Positions 1 to 7,747 are shown, counted from the stretch's first letter. The stretch: 9,385 nucleotides of DNA from JBNKDD01 sp050288085 (GCA_050288085.1 JBNKDD010000224.1:1-9385), one strand, 5' to 3'. Program-made: numbers and translations. The notes: generated from the letters alone by a model not told the origin.

Positions 1-851
1 GCATCTTTCAACCAGAGACGGTCTTCAAATGGCATCGGGAGTTGGTCCGTCGCAAATGGACTCACCATTGCGCGAACAGGGGAGGGCGACCTCGAACCGA
101 CAAAGAGTTGGAAAGACTGGTCGTCAGGCTGACCAGAGAAAACAGCGACTGGGGCAATGGGCGTATTGAAGGTGAATGTCGCAAGCTGGGATACGACATT
201 AGTGACGAGACGGTGGGCAATATCCTGGCGCGGTACGGCATTCCCCCATCTCCAGAACGAGGAAGTTCACCCGGATGGCGACACTTGATGACCCATTACA
301 AAAACCAGATATTGGCCTGTGACTTTTTCACCATTGAGACCCTTTTTCTGAATACAATATATTGTCTATTCTTCATCGAGGTCGGGAGTCGCCGGGTTCA
401 TTTTGCTGGCTGTACCCGGCATCCTAACGCGGGTTGGGTCAACCAACAGGCACGTCAGATGGCGTGGAAGCTGGAAGAACAAGGGAGCAGGATTCCTTTC
501 CTCTTGCACGATAATGACGCGAAGTTCACTAAGATGTTCGATACCATCTTCCGGTCAATGAGGATCAAAGTGATTCATCTACCTTACCGAGCACCCAACG
601 CCAATGCCTTTGCCGAACGCTGGGTTCGAACGGTTCGAGAAGAGTGTCTTGATAAGGTACTGATTATCAATGAGAGACATCTCCGTCAAGTGATGAAGGA
701 TTACATCGCACACTACAATCAACACCGTCCTCATCAGGGCATTGATCAGCGGTCACCCATTCCTTTCGCCAGACCTGATAGATATGGTGAAGTTCGTCGG
801 CGAGATGTGTTGGGAGGGATCATTCACGAGTACTATCAGGAGGCTGCGTAA
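1..851 (+). CDS. DDE integrase/transposase, 5' end outside window (partial)
   Basis: This is the integrase-core (rve, RNase H fold) protein of an insertion element, which would carry out DNA strand transfer. The frame is open to the left edge (first full codon at base 3, reading IFQPETVFKWHRE before a TTG at 42), so the TTG is not the true start and the N-terminus lies outside the window. Counting from that TTG, the residues are: an RGGRPRT basic stretch at 13-19, a helix-turn-helix-like segment around 20-67, then the catalytic triad D94 (LACDFF), D157 (LLHDND) and E192 (NANAFAERWVRTVREECLD). D157 and E192 are 34 residues apart, as expected for a DDE enzyme. A C-terminal HYNQHRPHQG motif (224-233) is typical of IS3/IS481-type integrases. 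No frameshift is visible. The exact IS family is uncertain because the left end and terminal repeats cannot be seen. Confidence 0.88.
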   Translation, partial: IFQPETVFKWHRELVRRKWTHHCANRGGRPRTDKELERLVVRLTRENSDWGNGRIEGECRKLGYDISDETVGNILARYGIPPSPERGSSPGWRHLMTHYKNQILACDFFTIETLFLNTIYCLFFIEVGSRRVHFAGCTRHPNAGWVNQQARQMAWKLEEQGSRIPFLLHDNDAKFTKMFDTIFRSMRIKVIHLPYRAPNANAFAERWVRTVREECLDKVLIINERHLRQVMKDYIAHYNQHRPHQGIDQRSPIPFARPDRYGEVRRRDVLGGIIHEYYQEAA

Positions 852-852
852 G

Positions 853-883
853 CCCAAAACTCGTGCGGACGAGGTTTTTTGGG
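853..883 (+). terminator. Hairpin after integrase stop, probable intrinsic terminator
   Basis: Two bases after the integrase stop codon, CTCGT (860-864) pairs with ACGAG (869-873) around a GCGG loop. A run of six T follows at 875-880. The flanking AAAA (856-859) and CCC (853-855) can extend the stem into the T run and the following GGG, with a bulged G at 874. This looks like a rho-independent terminator for the integrase. It may also form part of the element's right end. The G-rich DNA that follows (881-901) has a GGGGT/ACCCC inverted pair at 881-885 and 897-901, which could belong to the IS terminus, but this cannot be confirmed without the left end. Confidence 0.5.
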
Positions 884-906
884 GTTACGGGGGGCGACCC
901 CATCCC

Positions 907-3561
907 CTAGGTTAACCTCAAATGTGCGAATGAGGCTTTTTCCCGGATCAGATACTCGACCTTGTAACAGCCCGCACCAAGCGTCAATTCCACGCCGTCA
1001 CCGATCTGCTCTCCGCCGGATAACGACTCACCGTTGATCGATACCTCACCCAGCCGCGCATCAGGCAGCACGACCCTGGCCGACGCGTTGAACGGGATAG
1101 AGATTTCGATAGTGATCTGCCCCGCCTCGTCGAAGCGCCAACCGCTTTCATATAACCCGGCTGCCGAGCGGTAGCGTGCCCTGGCCCACTGGAGCGATTG
1201 ATCCGGCTTAGGCGCGATCAAAGCATGCCGGAAGCCGGTAACCTGATCCTCGCCCGAAGATGGATTCAGCCCGCACATATCGCGGTACATCCACTCGACG
1301 ATTGAACCATATGCATAATGGTTGAACGAGTTCATACCCGTCGAGCTGACCGAGCCATCGGGGTTGAGCGAGTTCCACCGCTCCCAGATCGTCGTTGCGC
1401 CCAGGTTGATAGCATACAACCATGATGGGAAATCCTCATTGAGCAGCAATGTGTAAGCCAGATCATTGGCCCCGATATTCGACAGCACCCGGCACAGATA
1501 AGGCGTACCAACAAACCCCGTCCGCAGATGTTTTTGATCCTTATTGAGCCTCTCGATCAGATCATTTTCCACCCGCTCGCGGAACTCATCCGGTACTAAA
1601 TCCATGAACAATGCCAGCACATAGCCCGTCTGAGTCGGGACGGCCAATCGTCCTGTTGTGGTGAAGAATTCCTGTTGAATCGCCGCCTTGACTTCTTCAG
1701 ACAGCCGCCCATAAGTTTCGGCCTGTTCCGCCTTGCCGAGCAGGTTGGCGGCCCTCGCCACCAGCCCCGCCGAATAACAATAAAACGCCGACGCAATGAA
1801 GTCGTGTGCTGTCCCGCCCCGCCGTGGATCAGGGTGAACCGAACCATCTAATGACAGCCAATCCCCGAAGTGGACACCTTCCGTCCACAACCGCTTCCCT
1901 CCGGTTGATTCATCAATCGCCTTGATATAGTCAACCCACGCGCGCATACTCTCAAACTGCTGTTCCAGAATGTCGATATCCCCGTAGAACTCGTACAGAT
2001 TCCACGGCAGGATAGTCGCCACGTCCGCCCAGGCAGCAGATCCGCCTTTGTCCAGGTTCACCATCGGCACGATATGAGGCACCATCCCACCGGTTTTGGT
2101 TTGTTCTTTTGCCAGATCATAGGCGTATTTGGAAAGGAACGCTGCCGTATCCATATTGAAGCAGGCCGTACCGGAAAAAACCTGTAGATCGCCCGTCCAC
2201 CCCAACCGCTCGTCACGCTGCGGGCAGTCGGTTGGAATGTCGAGGAAGTTGCCTTTCTGACTCCACATCGCATTCTTGATAAGCTGGTTGACCTTCGCGT
2301 TCGATGTCTCGATCTCGCCGATGGTGTCCATCTGCGAATAGACAACACAGCCGGTGAAATCGTCAAGGCTGAGATCGCCCACCCAGCCTGAAACTTTGAC
2401 ATACCTGAAGCCGAAAAAAGTGAAATACGGCTCGACAACCGCCTCACTGCCGTCGGCGATGTAAGTGCATTCCGCTTTGGCTGTGCGCAAGTTATCCCGG
2501 AAAAAGTTGCCTTCTTGCAGCACCTCGCCAAATTGAAAGTGGAGCCGGGTACCCGCCGGTGCCCTCGTTCTGAACCGAACCCAACCGGTCATATTCTGTC
2601 CCATATCCAGCACCGTCTCACCAGCGGGTGTATGGATCACCGCCACCGGCTTGATCTCTTCGTTGATGCAAACCGGCAGTGATCGTTTGGCCTCCAACCG
2701 CTCCTTGCCGATCCCGATCGGTTTCACACCGAAGCTGTCCGGTGATGGTATGGCCCTCTCGATCCGGGCATCGACCATCTCACCGTCAAATATATCGCTC
2801 TCGATGACCGGGGAAGGCTGGGCTTTCCACACGGAATCGGTGGCGACGATCAACTCGTCCCCATTTTCCAACGTGATATGCAACTCGCCGATCAGCGCAA
2901 ACCGATCCCCGTAGAACCCAACGACTCCCAGATCAGCGCCATAACGCCCCTTGTACCAACCGTTGCCCAGTATAATGGAGACCAGATTCGAGCCAACCAT
3001 AAGCTGATCGGTGATGTCAAACGTCTGATATTGAATCCATTGATCATAGGCATTGCAGTAGGGCGTAAAGTACTCGTCTCCGACCTTCTCCCCATTCAAC
3101 TCTAAGTGATACAAACCCAACCCGCAAATATAAGCCCGTGCGCTGACAGGCTGTGAGGGGAGATCGAAGTGCTGGTACAAAATCGGGTGGAGCCGGTTAT
3201 CTCCACAGTCCGGCGTAATCCACTCTGCCTGCCAGTCCTCGTCCATTTTCGCCGTCTCGAACCAGGCCGTGTCGCTTTCAGCGTCTTCGCTTTCCCCCCA
3301 AACCCTGACCTTCCAAAAATAGCGGGTGCGCGGTTCGAGCGAGATCGGTGGACGATAGGCCAGGCTGTCGATGCTAGGGCCATCAACCTTACCGCTGTCG
3401 AAGATGACCTGCTCGAAGTCACTATCATGACTGACCAGGATTTGAGCAGCAGTTTGTACCTGATCGCCGGTATCCTCAACGATCCACGAAAAGGCCGGTT
3501 TTTCTATGGCAAATCCAAGGGGATTTACAATGTGGTTGGTCTTGAGATGGGTTATTTTCAT
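907..3561 (-). CDS. GH78 alpha-L-rhamnosidase, cytoplasmic
   Basis: This inverting glycosidase releases terminal alpha-L-rhamnose from oligosaccharides or glycosides. At 884 residues it has the usual family length and domain order: an N-terminal Ig-like domain (about 1-105, NPLGF and FSWIVED), a carbohydrate-binding beta domain (about 110-300, with ARAYICGLGLYHLELNG at 141-157), a concanavalin-like linker domain (about 305-415, VLDMGQNMTGWVRF), the six-hairpin (alpha/alpha)6 catalytic barrel (about 425-775) and a C-terminal beta domain (about 778-870). The catalytic motif DCPQRDERLGWTGD spans 445-458. By family knowledge D445 and D458 bind substrate and E451 is the general acid. E727 in TTIWERW is the likely general base. 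There is no signal peptide, so it should act on imported oligosaccharides. The ATG at 3559-3561 is preceded by GAGGTGA. The gene is divergent from the phosphatase, and its 3' end abuts the integrase element, with no sign that the enzyme is truncated. Confidence 0.95.
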   Translation of the reverse strand: MKITHLKTNHIVNPLGFAIEKPAFSWIVEDTGDQVQTAAQILVSHDSDFEQVIFDSGKVDGPSIDSLAYRPPISLEPRTRYFWKVRVWGESEDAESDTAWFETAKMDEDWQAEWITPDCGDNRLHPILYQHFDLPSQPVSARAYICGLGLYHLELNGEKVGDEYFTPYCNAYDQWIQYQTFDITDQLMVGSNLVSIILGNGWYKGRYGADLGVVGFYGDRFALIGELHITLENGDELIVATDSVWKAQPSPVIESDIFDGEMVDARIERAIPSPDSFGVKPIGIGKERLEAKRSLPVCINEEIKPVAVIHTPAGETVLDMGQNMTGWVRFRTRAPAGTRLHFQFGEVLQEGNFFRDNLRTAKAECTYIADGSEAVVEPYFTFFGFRYVKVSGWVGDLSLDDFTGCVVYSQMDTIGEIETSNAKVNQLIKNAMWSQKGNFLDIPTDCPQRDERLGWTGDLQVFSGTACFNMDTAAFLSKYAYDLAKEQTKTGGMVPHIVPMVNLDKGGSAAWADVATILPWNLYEFYGDIDILEQQFESMRAWVDYIKAIDESTGGKRLWTEGVHFGDWLSLDGSVHPDPRRGGTAHDFIASAFYCYSAGLVARAANLLGKAEQAETYGRLSEEVKAAIQQEFFTTTGRLAVPTQTGYVLALFMDLVPDEFRERVENDLIERLNKDQKHLRTGFVGTPYLCRVLSNIGANDLAYTLLLNEDFPSWLYAINLGATTIWERWNSLNPDGSVSSTGMNSFNHYAYGSIVEWMYRDMCGLNPSSGEDQVTGFRHALIAPKPDQSLQWARARYRSAAGLYESGWRFDEAGQITIEISIPFNASARVVLPDARLGEVSINGESLSGGEQIGDGVELTLGAGCYKVEYLIREKASFAHLRLT

Positions 3562-3672
3562 GATTCACCTCACAGGTATAAGCCATCTGGCACAAGCAGT
3601 CTTCCTGGACTAAAATCTGCTTTAATCAACCCCTCTTTCAAAGTCTATTCTTCACTAAAACCCTATCCGTAA

Positions 3673-3694
3673 ATCACCGTGAAGGCGCGGTGAT
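3673..3694. repeat. 7-8-7 inverted repeat in divergent intergenic region
   Basis: ATCACCG (3673-3679) and CGGTGAT (3688-3694) form a perfect 7-bp inverted repeat around the 8-base spacer TGAAGGCG. It lies in the 244-base gap between the divergent rhamnosidase and phosphatase genes, 112 bases from each start codon. It has no T tract, so it does not look like a terminator. A dimeric-regulator operator or a small hairpin is possible. It does not match the GTNACNNGTNAC pattern near the lacI-type gene. I found no convincing sigma70 promoter in this gap on either strand. Confidence 0.4.
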
Positions 3695-3805
3695 GAATAT
3701 ACCGCTGCGAAGCGACCCTGCACAATGCCTTTCGTTTGGATAGATACTTACTAAATTCCTCATTCCTCAATCACAGCTAAATATTTTCGGAGAAACCCGG
3801 TAAAG

Positions 3806-4294
3806 ATGAAGTCAGACATTTATTGGATTCCTGAAACACGCACCGGTCGATTAGCCATTATGCCAAGACCGCGTGCCGGTGACTGGCTCGAAGATGAAAT
3901 AAGATCATGGCGAGCATCAGGTATCGATATAGTAGTTTCACTCTTGACATCCATCGAGATAAGCGAATGGGGGTTACAGGACGAACTCGAAGTATGTCGA
4001 GCGAATTCGATAACGTACATCTCTTATCCGATCGGCGACCGGCAAGTCCCAGCCTCACCAACAAACACGATTGCACTCGTTAAGGAAATCCATACCTGGC
4101 TGGAACAAGACAAAGGTGTGGCCATTCATTGTCGGATGGGCGTTGGCCGTTCAGTGCTTATCGCTGCCTGCGTGCTGGTCAGCCAGAATATGGAAACTGA
4201 CGACGCTTTCGAAGCAATCGGAAGGGCACGAGGTATAAGCGTTCCCGACACGGATGAGCAAAGAATATGGGTCGCACACCTGGTGAGATATTAG
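3806..4294 (+). CDS. Dual-specificity/tyrosine phosphatase-like protein
   Basis: This is a 162-residue Cys-based phosphatase of the DSP/PTP superfamily. The phosphate-binding loop is HCRMGVGRS (108-116), with nucleophile C109 and R115 giving the CX5R signature. D78 in YPIGDRQVP is the likely general acid. The N-terminus (WIPETRTGRLAIMPRPR, 7-23; DWLEDEIRSWRASGIDIVVSLL, 26-47 in outline) matches a common stand-alone bacterial type, and the length is typical. It is soluble, with no signal peptide or membrane segment. The substrate is unknown: phospho-Tyr/Ser proteins, but also phosphoinositide- or nucleotide-like molecules, are possible in this superfamily. The ATG at 3806 has a GGAG at 3789-3792, which is rather distant (13 nt), so initiation may be weak. 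The 37-nt gap to the GH43 gene suggests co-transcription. All key residues are present, so it should be active. Confidence 0.87.
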   Translation: MKSDIYWIPETRTGRLAIMPRPRAGDWLEDEIRSWRASGIDIVVSLLTSIEISEWGLQDELEVCRANSITYISYPIGDRQVPASPTNTIALVKEIHTWLEQDKGVAIHCRMGVGRSVLIAACVLVSQNMETDDAFEAIGRARGISVPDTDEQRIWVAHLVRY

Positions 4295-4331
4295 ATATAC
4301 TCGTCTCATCCATCACTTCCTGGAGCGAACT

Positions 4332-5207
4332 ATGTTAAAGAACACCGATATCAACATCCGCGACCCATTCGTGCTGCCGGTCATGGCGGAGAAAAAATAT
4401 TACCTGTACGGCACCATCGGCTCGCAGACCTGGACAAATTCCGCAACGGGCATCGATCACTACACCAGTTCTGATCTGCGAAACTGGGAAGGCCCTTTCC
4501 CAACCTTCCGGCCTCCAACCAACTTTTGGGCCGACCGCAACTTCTGGGCACCCGAAGTGCACGTTTACGGCGGGCGCTGTTACCTGTTCGCCAGCTTCAA
4601 GGCCGAAGGCGTCTGCCGGGGGACGCAAATCCTGGCAGCCAATGGGCCACAGGGCCCCTTCCTGCCGATCAGCGAGGAGCCGGTTACTCCCCGCGATTGG
4701 GAATGCCTAGATGGCACGCTGTTCGTGGATGCTGATGACCAACCCTGGATGGTCTTCTGCCATGAGTGGGTGCAGGTCGGTGATGGTGAGATCTGCGCCC
4801 TGCGTCTGAGCGATGATCTGAAAACAGCCATAGAGCAGCCACTCCTGTTGTTCCGAGCGTCCGAGGCTCCCTGGAACCAGGAGATAAACTCAAAGGGCAG
4901 AAAAGGCTATGTGACCGATGGCCCCTCGATGCATCGCCTGGCAAACGGTGAACTGATCATGTTGTGGTCCAGTTTTAGCACGGGCGGTTATACCGTCGGG
5001 GTAGCGAGGTCAGCATCCGGCGACATTCAAGGTCCGTGGCAGCAGCAGCCTGAGCCGCTGTATGCCGGAGATGGCGGTCACTGCATGGTATTCCGTGACT
5101 TCGATCAACAGCTCTGGCTGGCCCTGCATCGCCCCAATCAAACGCCCGACGAACGTCCGCACTTTATCCCGCTGCAGGAGAGCGGGACATCGGTGGAAAT
5201 TGCCTGA
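4332..5207 (+). CDS. GH43-like five-bladed propeller glycosidase
   Basis: This is a probable glycoside hydrolase of the GH43 (clan GH-F) type, whose members attack arabinosides, xylosides and some galactosides. The 291-residue protein is all propeller with no signal peptide, so it is probably cytoplasmic. Blade motifs in order: NIRDPFV (8-14, D11 the likely catalytic base), FWAPEVHVYGGRCYLFASF (71-89), LDGTLFVDADDQPWMVFCHEW (126-146 in outline, D127 the likely pKa-modulating Asp), TDGPSMHRLANGELIMLWSS (195-214) and GGHCMVFRDFDQQLWLALHRP (248-268 in outline). The usual acid Glu of GH43 (EGP motif) is an Asp here (D196 in TDGP), and E145 in CHEW may serve instead. I recall other GH43 proteins with this TDGP form, so it may be a subfamily trait rather than a defect. 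GGAG at 4322-4325, 6 nt before the ATG, supports the start. The substrate is unassigned. Confidence 0.82.
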   Translation: MLKNTDINIRDPFVLPVMAEKKYYLYGTIGSQTWTNSATGIDHYTSSDLRNWEGPFPTFRPPTNFWADRNFWAPEVHVYGGRCYLFASFKAEGVCRGTQILAANGPQGPFLPISEEPVTPRDWECLDGTLFVDADDQPWMVFCHEWVQVGDGEICALRLSDDLKTAIEQPLLLFRASEAPWNQEINSKGRKGYVTDGPSMHRLANGELIMLWSSFSTGGYTVGVARSASGDIQGPWQQQPEPLYAGDGGHCMVFRDFDQQLWLALHRPNQTPDERPHFIPLQESGTSVEIA

Positions 5208-5224
5208 CAGATAACCTACGGGGC

Positions 5225-5248
5225 AGGGGCAAGGTGCGCCTTGCCCCT
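5225..5248. terminator. Perfect palindromic hairpin between convergent genes
   Basis: AGGGGCAAGG (5225-5234) and CCTTGCCCCT (5239-5248) form a perfect 10-bp, GC-rich stem with a TGCG loop, 17 nt after the GH43 stop. It stands between convergent genes and could end transcription from the left. However, the T-rich stretch (ATTTTGTTTT) begins only about 10 nt beyond the stem, and there is no T tract on the minus-strand side. It also resembles the dispersed GGGGCAAGG/CCTTGCCCC palindromes (REP-like) scattered through many environmental genomes, so it may be a repeat element as much as a terminator. Confidence 0.55.
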
Positions 5249-5296
5249 ACATTACATTTTGTTTTGGTGTGTCCATAAGATCAGGTAGGCCCAACC

Positions 5297-6619
5297 TCAG
5301 TGTTTTTTCGGAAGACGAAAGAGATCATCAATCCGCACCGGTTGGTTGATCTCCATCGCCCGGTTCGCGGCGATGCCTAGCATAATCGATGCTGCCCCAT
5401 CAATGTGAGAGGCTGCCCGGTTGAACGGATCAGGGGGCGGCTCTGGCGCAAATAAGTGCTCTAGCAAGATCGGGTCCGCGCCGCCGTGTCCACCTCCCTC
5501 AATGGAAGGAATCTCGACATCGTAACTTTCCCCAAACATCGGGTGCACCCGAATCGCTGCATATTTGAACGGCCCCTTGCTGGCCTGGAGATTGTGCGAT
5601 TTTCCCAGGCCCGATAGCCCACTTACATTTTCGACCACATTCAGTTCAACGCGCCCCTTTGTCCCCGTGATGGCGACATTTAACCCTTCCCACGGGCTGT
5701 AAGCGAGCAGACAATAAGACAGGATCACGCCGCTGCGATAGCGGGCCGTTACCGCCATCGTATCTTCAATCGTGATCGGCTCGCCAAAAACATTGCGATC
5801 CCGGATATAGCCGTTATCTGCTTCTGCTTCGAGGTACAGCCCCCGCAGTGAGTCGTCCCGGTCAAGGAACAACGCAAAGGGATCTTCATGTGCCTCCGGT
5901 ATACCGGTATAGCGCTCATAAGGATAAGCTTCACCGCGTTCAGCAGCGTTTTTCTTGCCGTAAAACAACAGATCGCCGAACGCAAAGACCTCGGCAGGAT
6001 AGGAGTCGATCCACCAGTTGACCAGATCAAAATGGTGTGTGGCTTTGTGAACTAACAAGCCGCCGGAATTCTGTTTTTCACGATGCCAGCGCCGGAAGTA
6101 ATCCGCGCCATGATAAGTATCGAGCAGCCAGGAAAAATCCACGCTTAGCGGACGGCCCACTACCCCTTGCATCAGCAGTTCTCGGAGCTTGGTAAAGGCC
6201 GGGGCATAACGATAGTTAAAGGTTACCCTTAGTTTTTTCCCGGTGCGCTCGATAGTATCGAAGATTGAGCGGGCCTTTTCTGCGTCGGTTGTCATCGGCT
6301 TTTCGGTGATGACATTACACCCAAGTTCCATCGCCCGGTTGATATACTGATGGTGGGTTGCGTCTATCGTCGCGACAATCACCGTATCGGGGTGGGTGTC
6401 GGCGATCATTTTCTCAAATTGATCAGCCTGATAGGTCGGCACAGGAGCAGCGTCAGCCTGATTTTTGATCTGCTGATTGTACCAGTCCATCCGGGTTTGG
6501 CTCAGATCACAGAGGGCGACCAACTCGCAAGAATCGCGATAAGTGGCCGTAATCGCCTGGATAAACATTTCTGCGCGTCCACCTGTACCAACCACTGCAA
6601 AGCGTTTTGTTTCGTTCAC
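5297..6619 (-). CDS. Gfo/Idh/MocA-family NAD(P)-dependent oxidoreductase
   Basis: This is a probable NAD(P)-dependent sugar, polyol or glycoside dehydrogenase. The N-terminal Rossmann fold starts with VVGTGGRAEMF (9-19), followed by an acidic ALCD (35-38) and the family EKP motif at 106-108 (ITEKPMTTDAEKA), in which K107 lies at the active site. The C-terminal alpha/beta domain carries GGLLVHKATHHFDLVNWW (186-203) with K192, H195/H196 and D198 in the expected catalytic region. At 440 residues it is longer than the usual 330-390, with extra sequence around 215-285. It is cytosolic, with no signal peptide or Tat motif. The start is GTG at 6617-6619, supported by a strong AAGGAG five bases upstream (6625-6630 on the plus strand). 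It follows the lacI-type gene by 26 nt on the same strand, so it probably belongs to that autoregulated operon. The substrate is unknown. Confidence 0.9.
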   Translation of the reverse strand: MNETKRFAVVGTGGRAEMFIQAITATYRDSCELVALCDLSQTRMDWYNQQIKNQADAAPVPTYQADQFEKMIADTHPDTVIVATIDATHHQYINRAMELGCNVITEKPMTTDAEKARSIFDTIERTGKKLRVTFNYRYAPAFTKLRELLMQGVVGRPLSVDFSWLLDTYHGADYFRRWHREKQNSGGLLVHKATHHFDLVNWWIDSYPAEVFAFGDLLFYGKKNAAERGEAYPYERYTGIPEAHEDPFALFLDRDDSLRGLYLEAEADNGYIRDRNVFGEPITIEDTMAVTARYRSGVILSYCLLAYSPWEGLNVAITGTKGRVELNVVENVSGLSGLGKSHNLQASKGPFKYAAIRVHPMFGESYDVEIPSIEGGGHGGADPILLEHLFAPEPPPDPFNRAASHIDGAASIMLGIAANRAMEINQPVRIDDLFRLPKKH

Positions 6620-6645
6620 AAATACTCCTTCTTGACCTGATGGTA

Positions 6646-7662
6646 CTACCCAGGCGGCTGAACACTCTGACGTATCACCAGATCAGGCATCAAGATATGT
6701 TGGTGGTGTTTGTAGTCTGGGTCATTAATCTGTTCGATCAGAAACTGAGATGCCAATTTGTTCTGCATGTCGAAGTCGAAATAGACGGTTGTCAGTGGGG
6801 GGATGAGATAAGAAGCAATCGCGTCATCATCAAAACTGACGATGGATACATCTTCCGGGACGCGTAACCCATGCTCGTGCAAAGCGGATAACGCACCCAT
6901 TGCCGCATGGTCGTTCACCGTCATAATCGCCGTAAACGATTCTCCCCGCGCCAGAAATTCATAAACGCCCTCATATCCCGTCTTCATGGCTTTAGCAAAA
7001 GTGGAATAATCGCCGGTATAACTGGGCCCAGGCTCCAGGCCCTGCGAGGTTAATATGTTGAGCCAGGTATCATGGCGCAGACGGGGATTGATAAAACCTA
7101 ACGATCCGGTAATCTCTGCGATCTGCTCATGTCCCTGATCGATTAGATGCTGCACCGCTAAACGGGTAGCATGTTCCTGGTTATAGCCTACCCAGGTCAG
7201 TTTCGAATCCAACACATAGTCACGCCGCACGATAGGAATACCATGACTCATCGCCAGGAGTTCATTATCAGGTATCTGTAATTTGGGGGCATAAAGAATA
7301 ATGCCATCGACGAGCCGCGCCGCCGCCTTATCCAGGGTGATAGCAAAGTTATCCAGTGTACATTCTGAATAGAGCGTGGAATAGCCCGCTGCATTGATGA
7401 ACTGCCCCATTTTGGGCAGGACGATTCCAAAATGCACGTCCATCACAATAATTTCGATGATATTTGACTGGTGGGTCGTGAGCATCCGCGCACCGAGGTT
7501 TTGCTGATATCCCATTCTCTCCATAACGCGCTGCACGCGCGCGCGCGTATCAGCCGCAACCTCTGGATGACTATTGATCACACGTGATACGGTGCCATAC
7601 GATACTCCGGCTTCGCGAGCAACATCCCGGATCGTTGGACGCCTGTCTTTGTTCTTGGGCAT
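6646..7662 (-). CDS. LacI-family transcriptional regulator
   Basis: This is a 338-residue DNA-binding repressor of the LacI/GalR family, which responds to a sugar ligand. The helix-turn-helix is at 9-32 (TIRDVAREAGVSYGTVSRVIN), with Y22 and G23 at the start of the recognition helix, where specificity is usually read. The hinge segment is near 54-62 (NLGARMLTT). The periplasmic-binding-protein-like effector domain runs from about 67 to 332, with the usual VGYN (158-161), H-AAMGAL (252-259) and SFDDDAIASYLIPPLTTV (276-293). The ATG at 7660-7662 has GGAG 7 nt upstream (7670-7673 on the plus strand). The gene is divergent from the sugar permeases and precedes the oxidoreductase. Two identical operator-like sites lie in the divergent region, which suggests control of the transporter and of its own operon. 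Confidence 0.94.
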   Translation of the reverse strand: MPKNKDRRPTIRDVAREAGVSYGTVSRVINSHPEVAADTRARVQRVMERMGYQQNLGARMLTTHQSNIIEIIVMDVHFGIVLPKMGQFINAAGYSTLYSECTLDNFAITLDKAAARLVDGIILYAPKLQIPDNELLAMSHGIPIVRRDYVLDSKLTWVGYNQEHATRLAVQHLIDQGHEQIAEITGSLGFINPRLRHDTWLNILTSQGLEPGPSYTGDYSTFAKAMKTGYEGVYEFLARGESFTAIMTVNDHAAMGALSALHEHGLRVPEDVSIVSFDDDAIASYLIPPLTTVYFDFDMQNKLASQFLIEQINDPDYKHHQHILMPDLVIRQSVQPPG

Positions 7663-7731
7663 AAATTCACTCCGTCCGTATTATTTGCTCCAAGTCTACC
7701 ATTCCTCGCCATATATCACAGTGGAAATCCC

Positions 7732-7744
7732 GTAACCAGTCACG
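7732..7744. promoter_or_regulatory. Candidate LacI-type operator 1, over lacI start point
   Basis: GTAACCAGTCACG contains the near-palindrome GTAAC-CA-GTCAC, matching GTNACNNGTNAC with a central CA. It closely resembles the TGTAACCGGTTACA-like operators of LacI-family proteins. The site begins 3-4 bases downstream of the minus-strand -10 box and would cover the transcription start (about 7741). Binding there would block the lacI-type promoter, giving autorepression. The identical 13-mer recurs exactly 100 bases to the right. Confidence 0.72.
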
Positions 7745-7747
7745 ACC

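Noticed and set aside
42..44. TTG at 42 as the integrase start codon
   Set aside because: The frame stays open upstream to base 3 with family-typical sequence (PETVFKWHRE), so the true start is outside the window.
2058..2531. 157-codon minus-strand ORF inside the rhamnosidase gene
   Set aside because: It is an out-of-frame shadow of the GH78 coding sequence, with Arg/Ser/Thr-rich low-quality composition.
3169..3672. 167-codon plus-strand ORF overlapping the 5' part of the rhamnosidase gene
   Set aside because: It is antisense to a strongly recognised GH78 protein, has no recognisable domain, and lacks a convincing ribosome binding site.
3562..3805. Promoters for the rhamnosidase and phosphatase genes
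   Set aside because: Only weak, poorly spaced -10-like hexamers (such as TTATAC on the minus strand) were found without matching -35 boxes, so no call was made.
6607..6867. 86-codon plus-strand ORF over the lacI-type gene end
   Set aside because: It is antisense to the conserved LacI effector domain. Its methionine falls within the oxidoreductase start region by chance.
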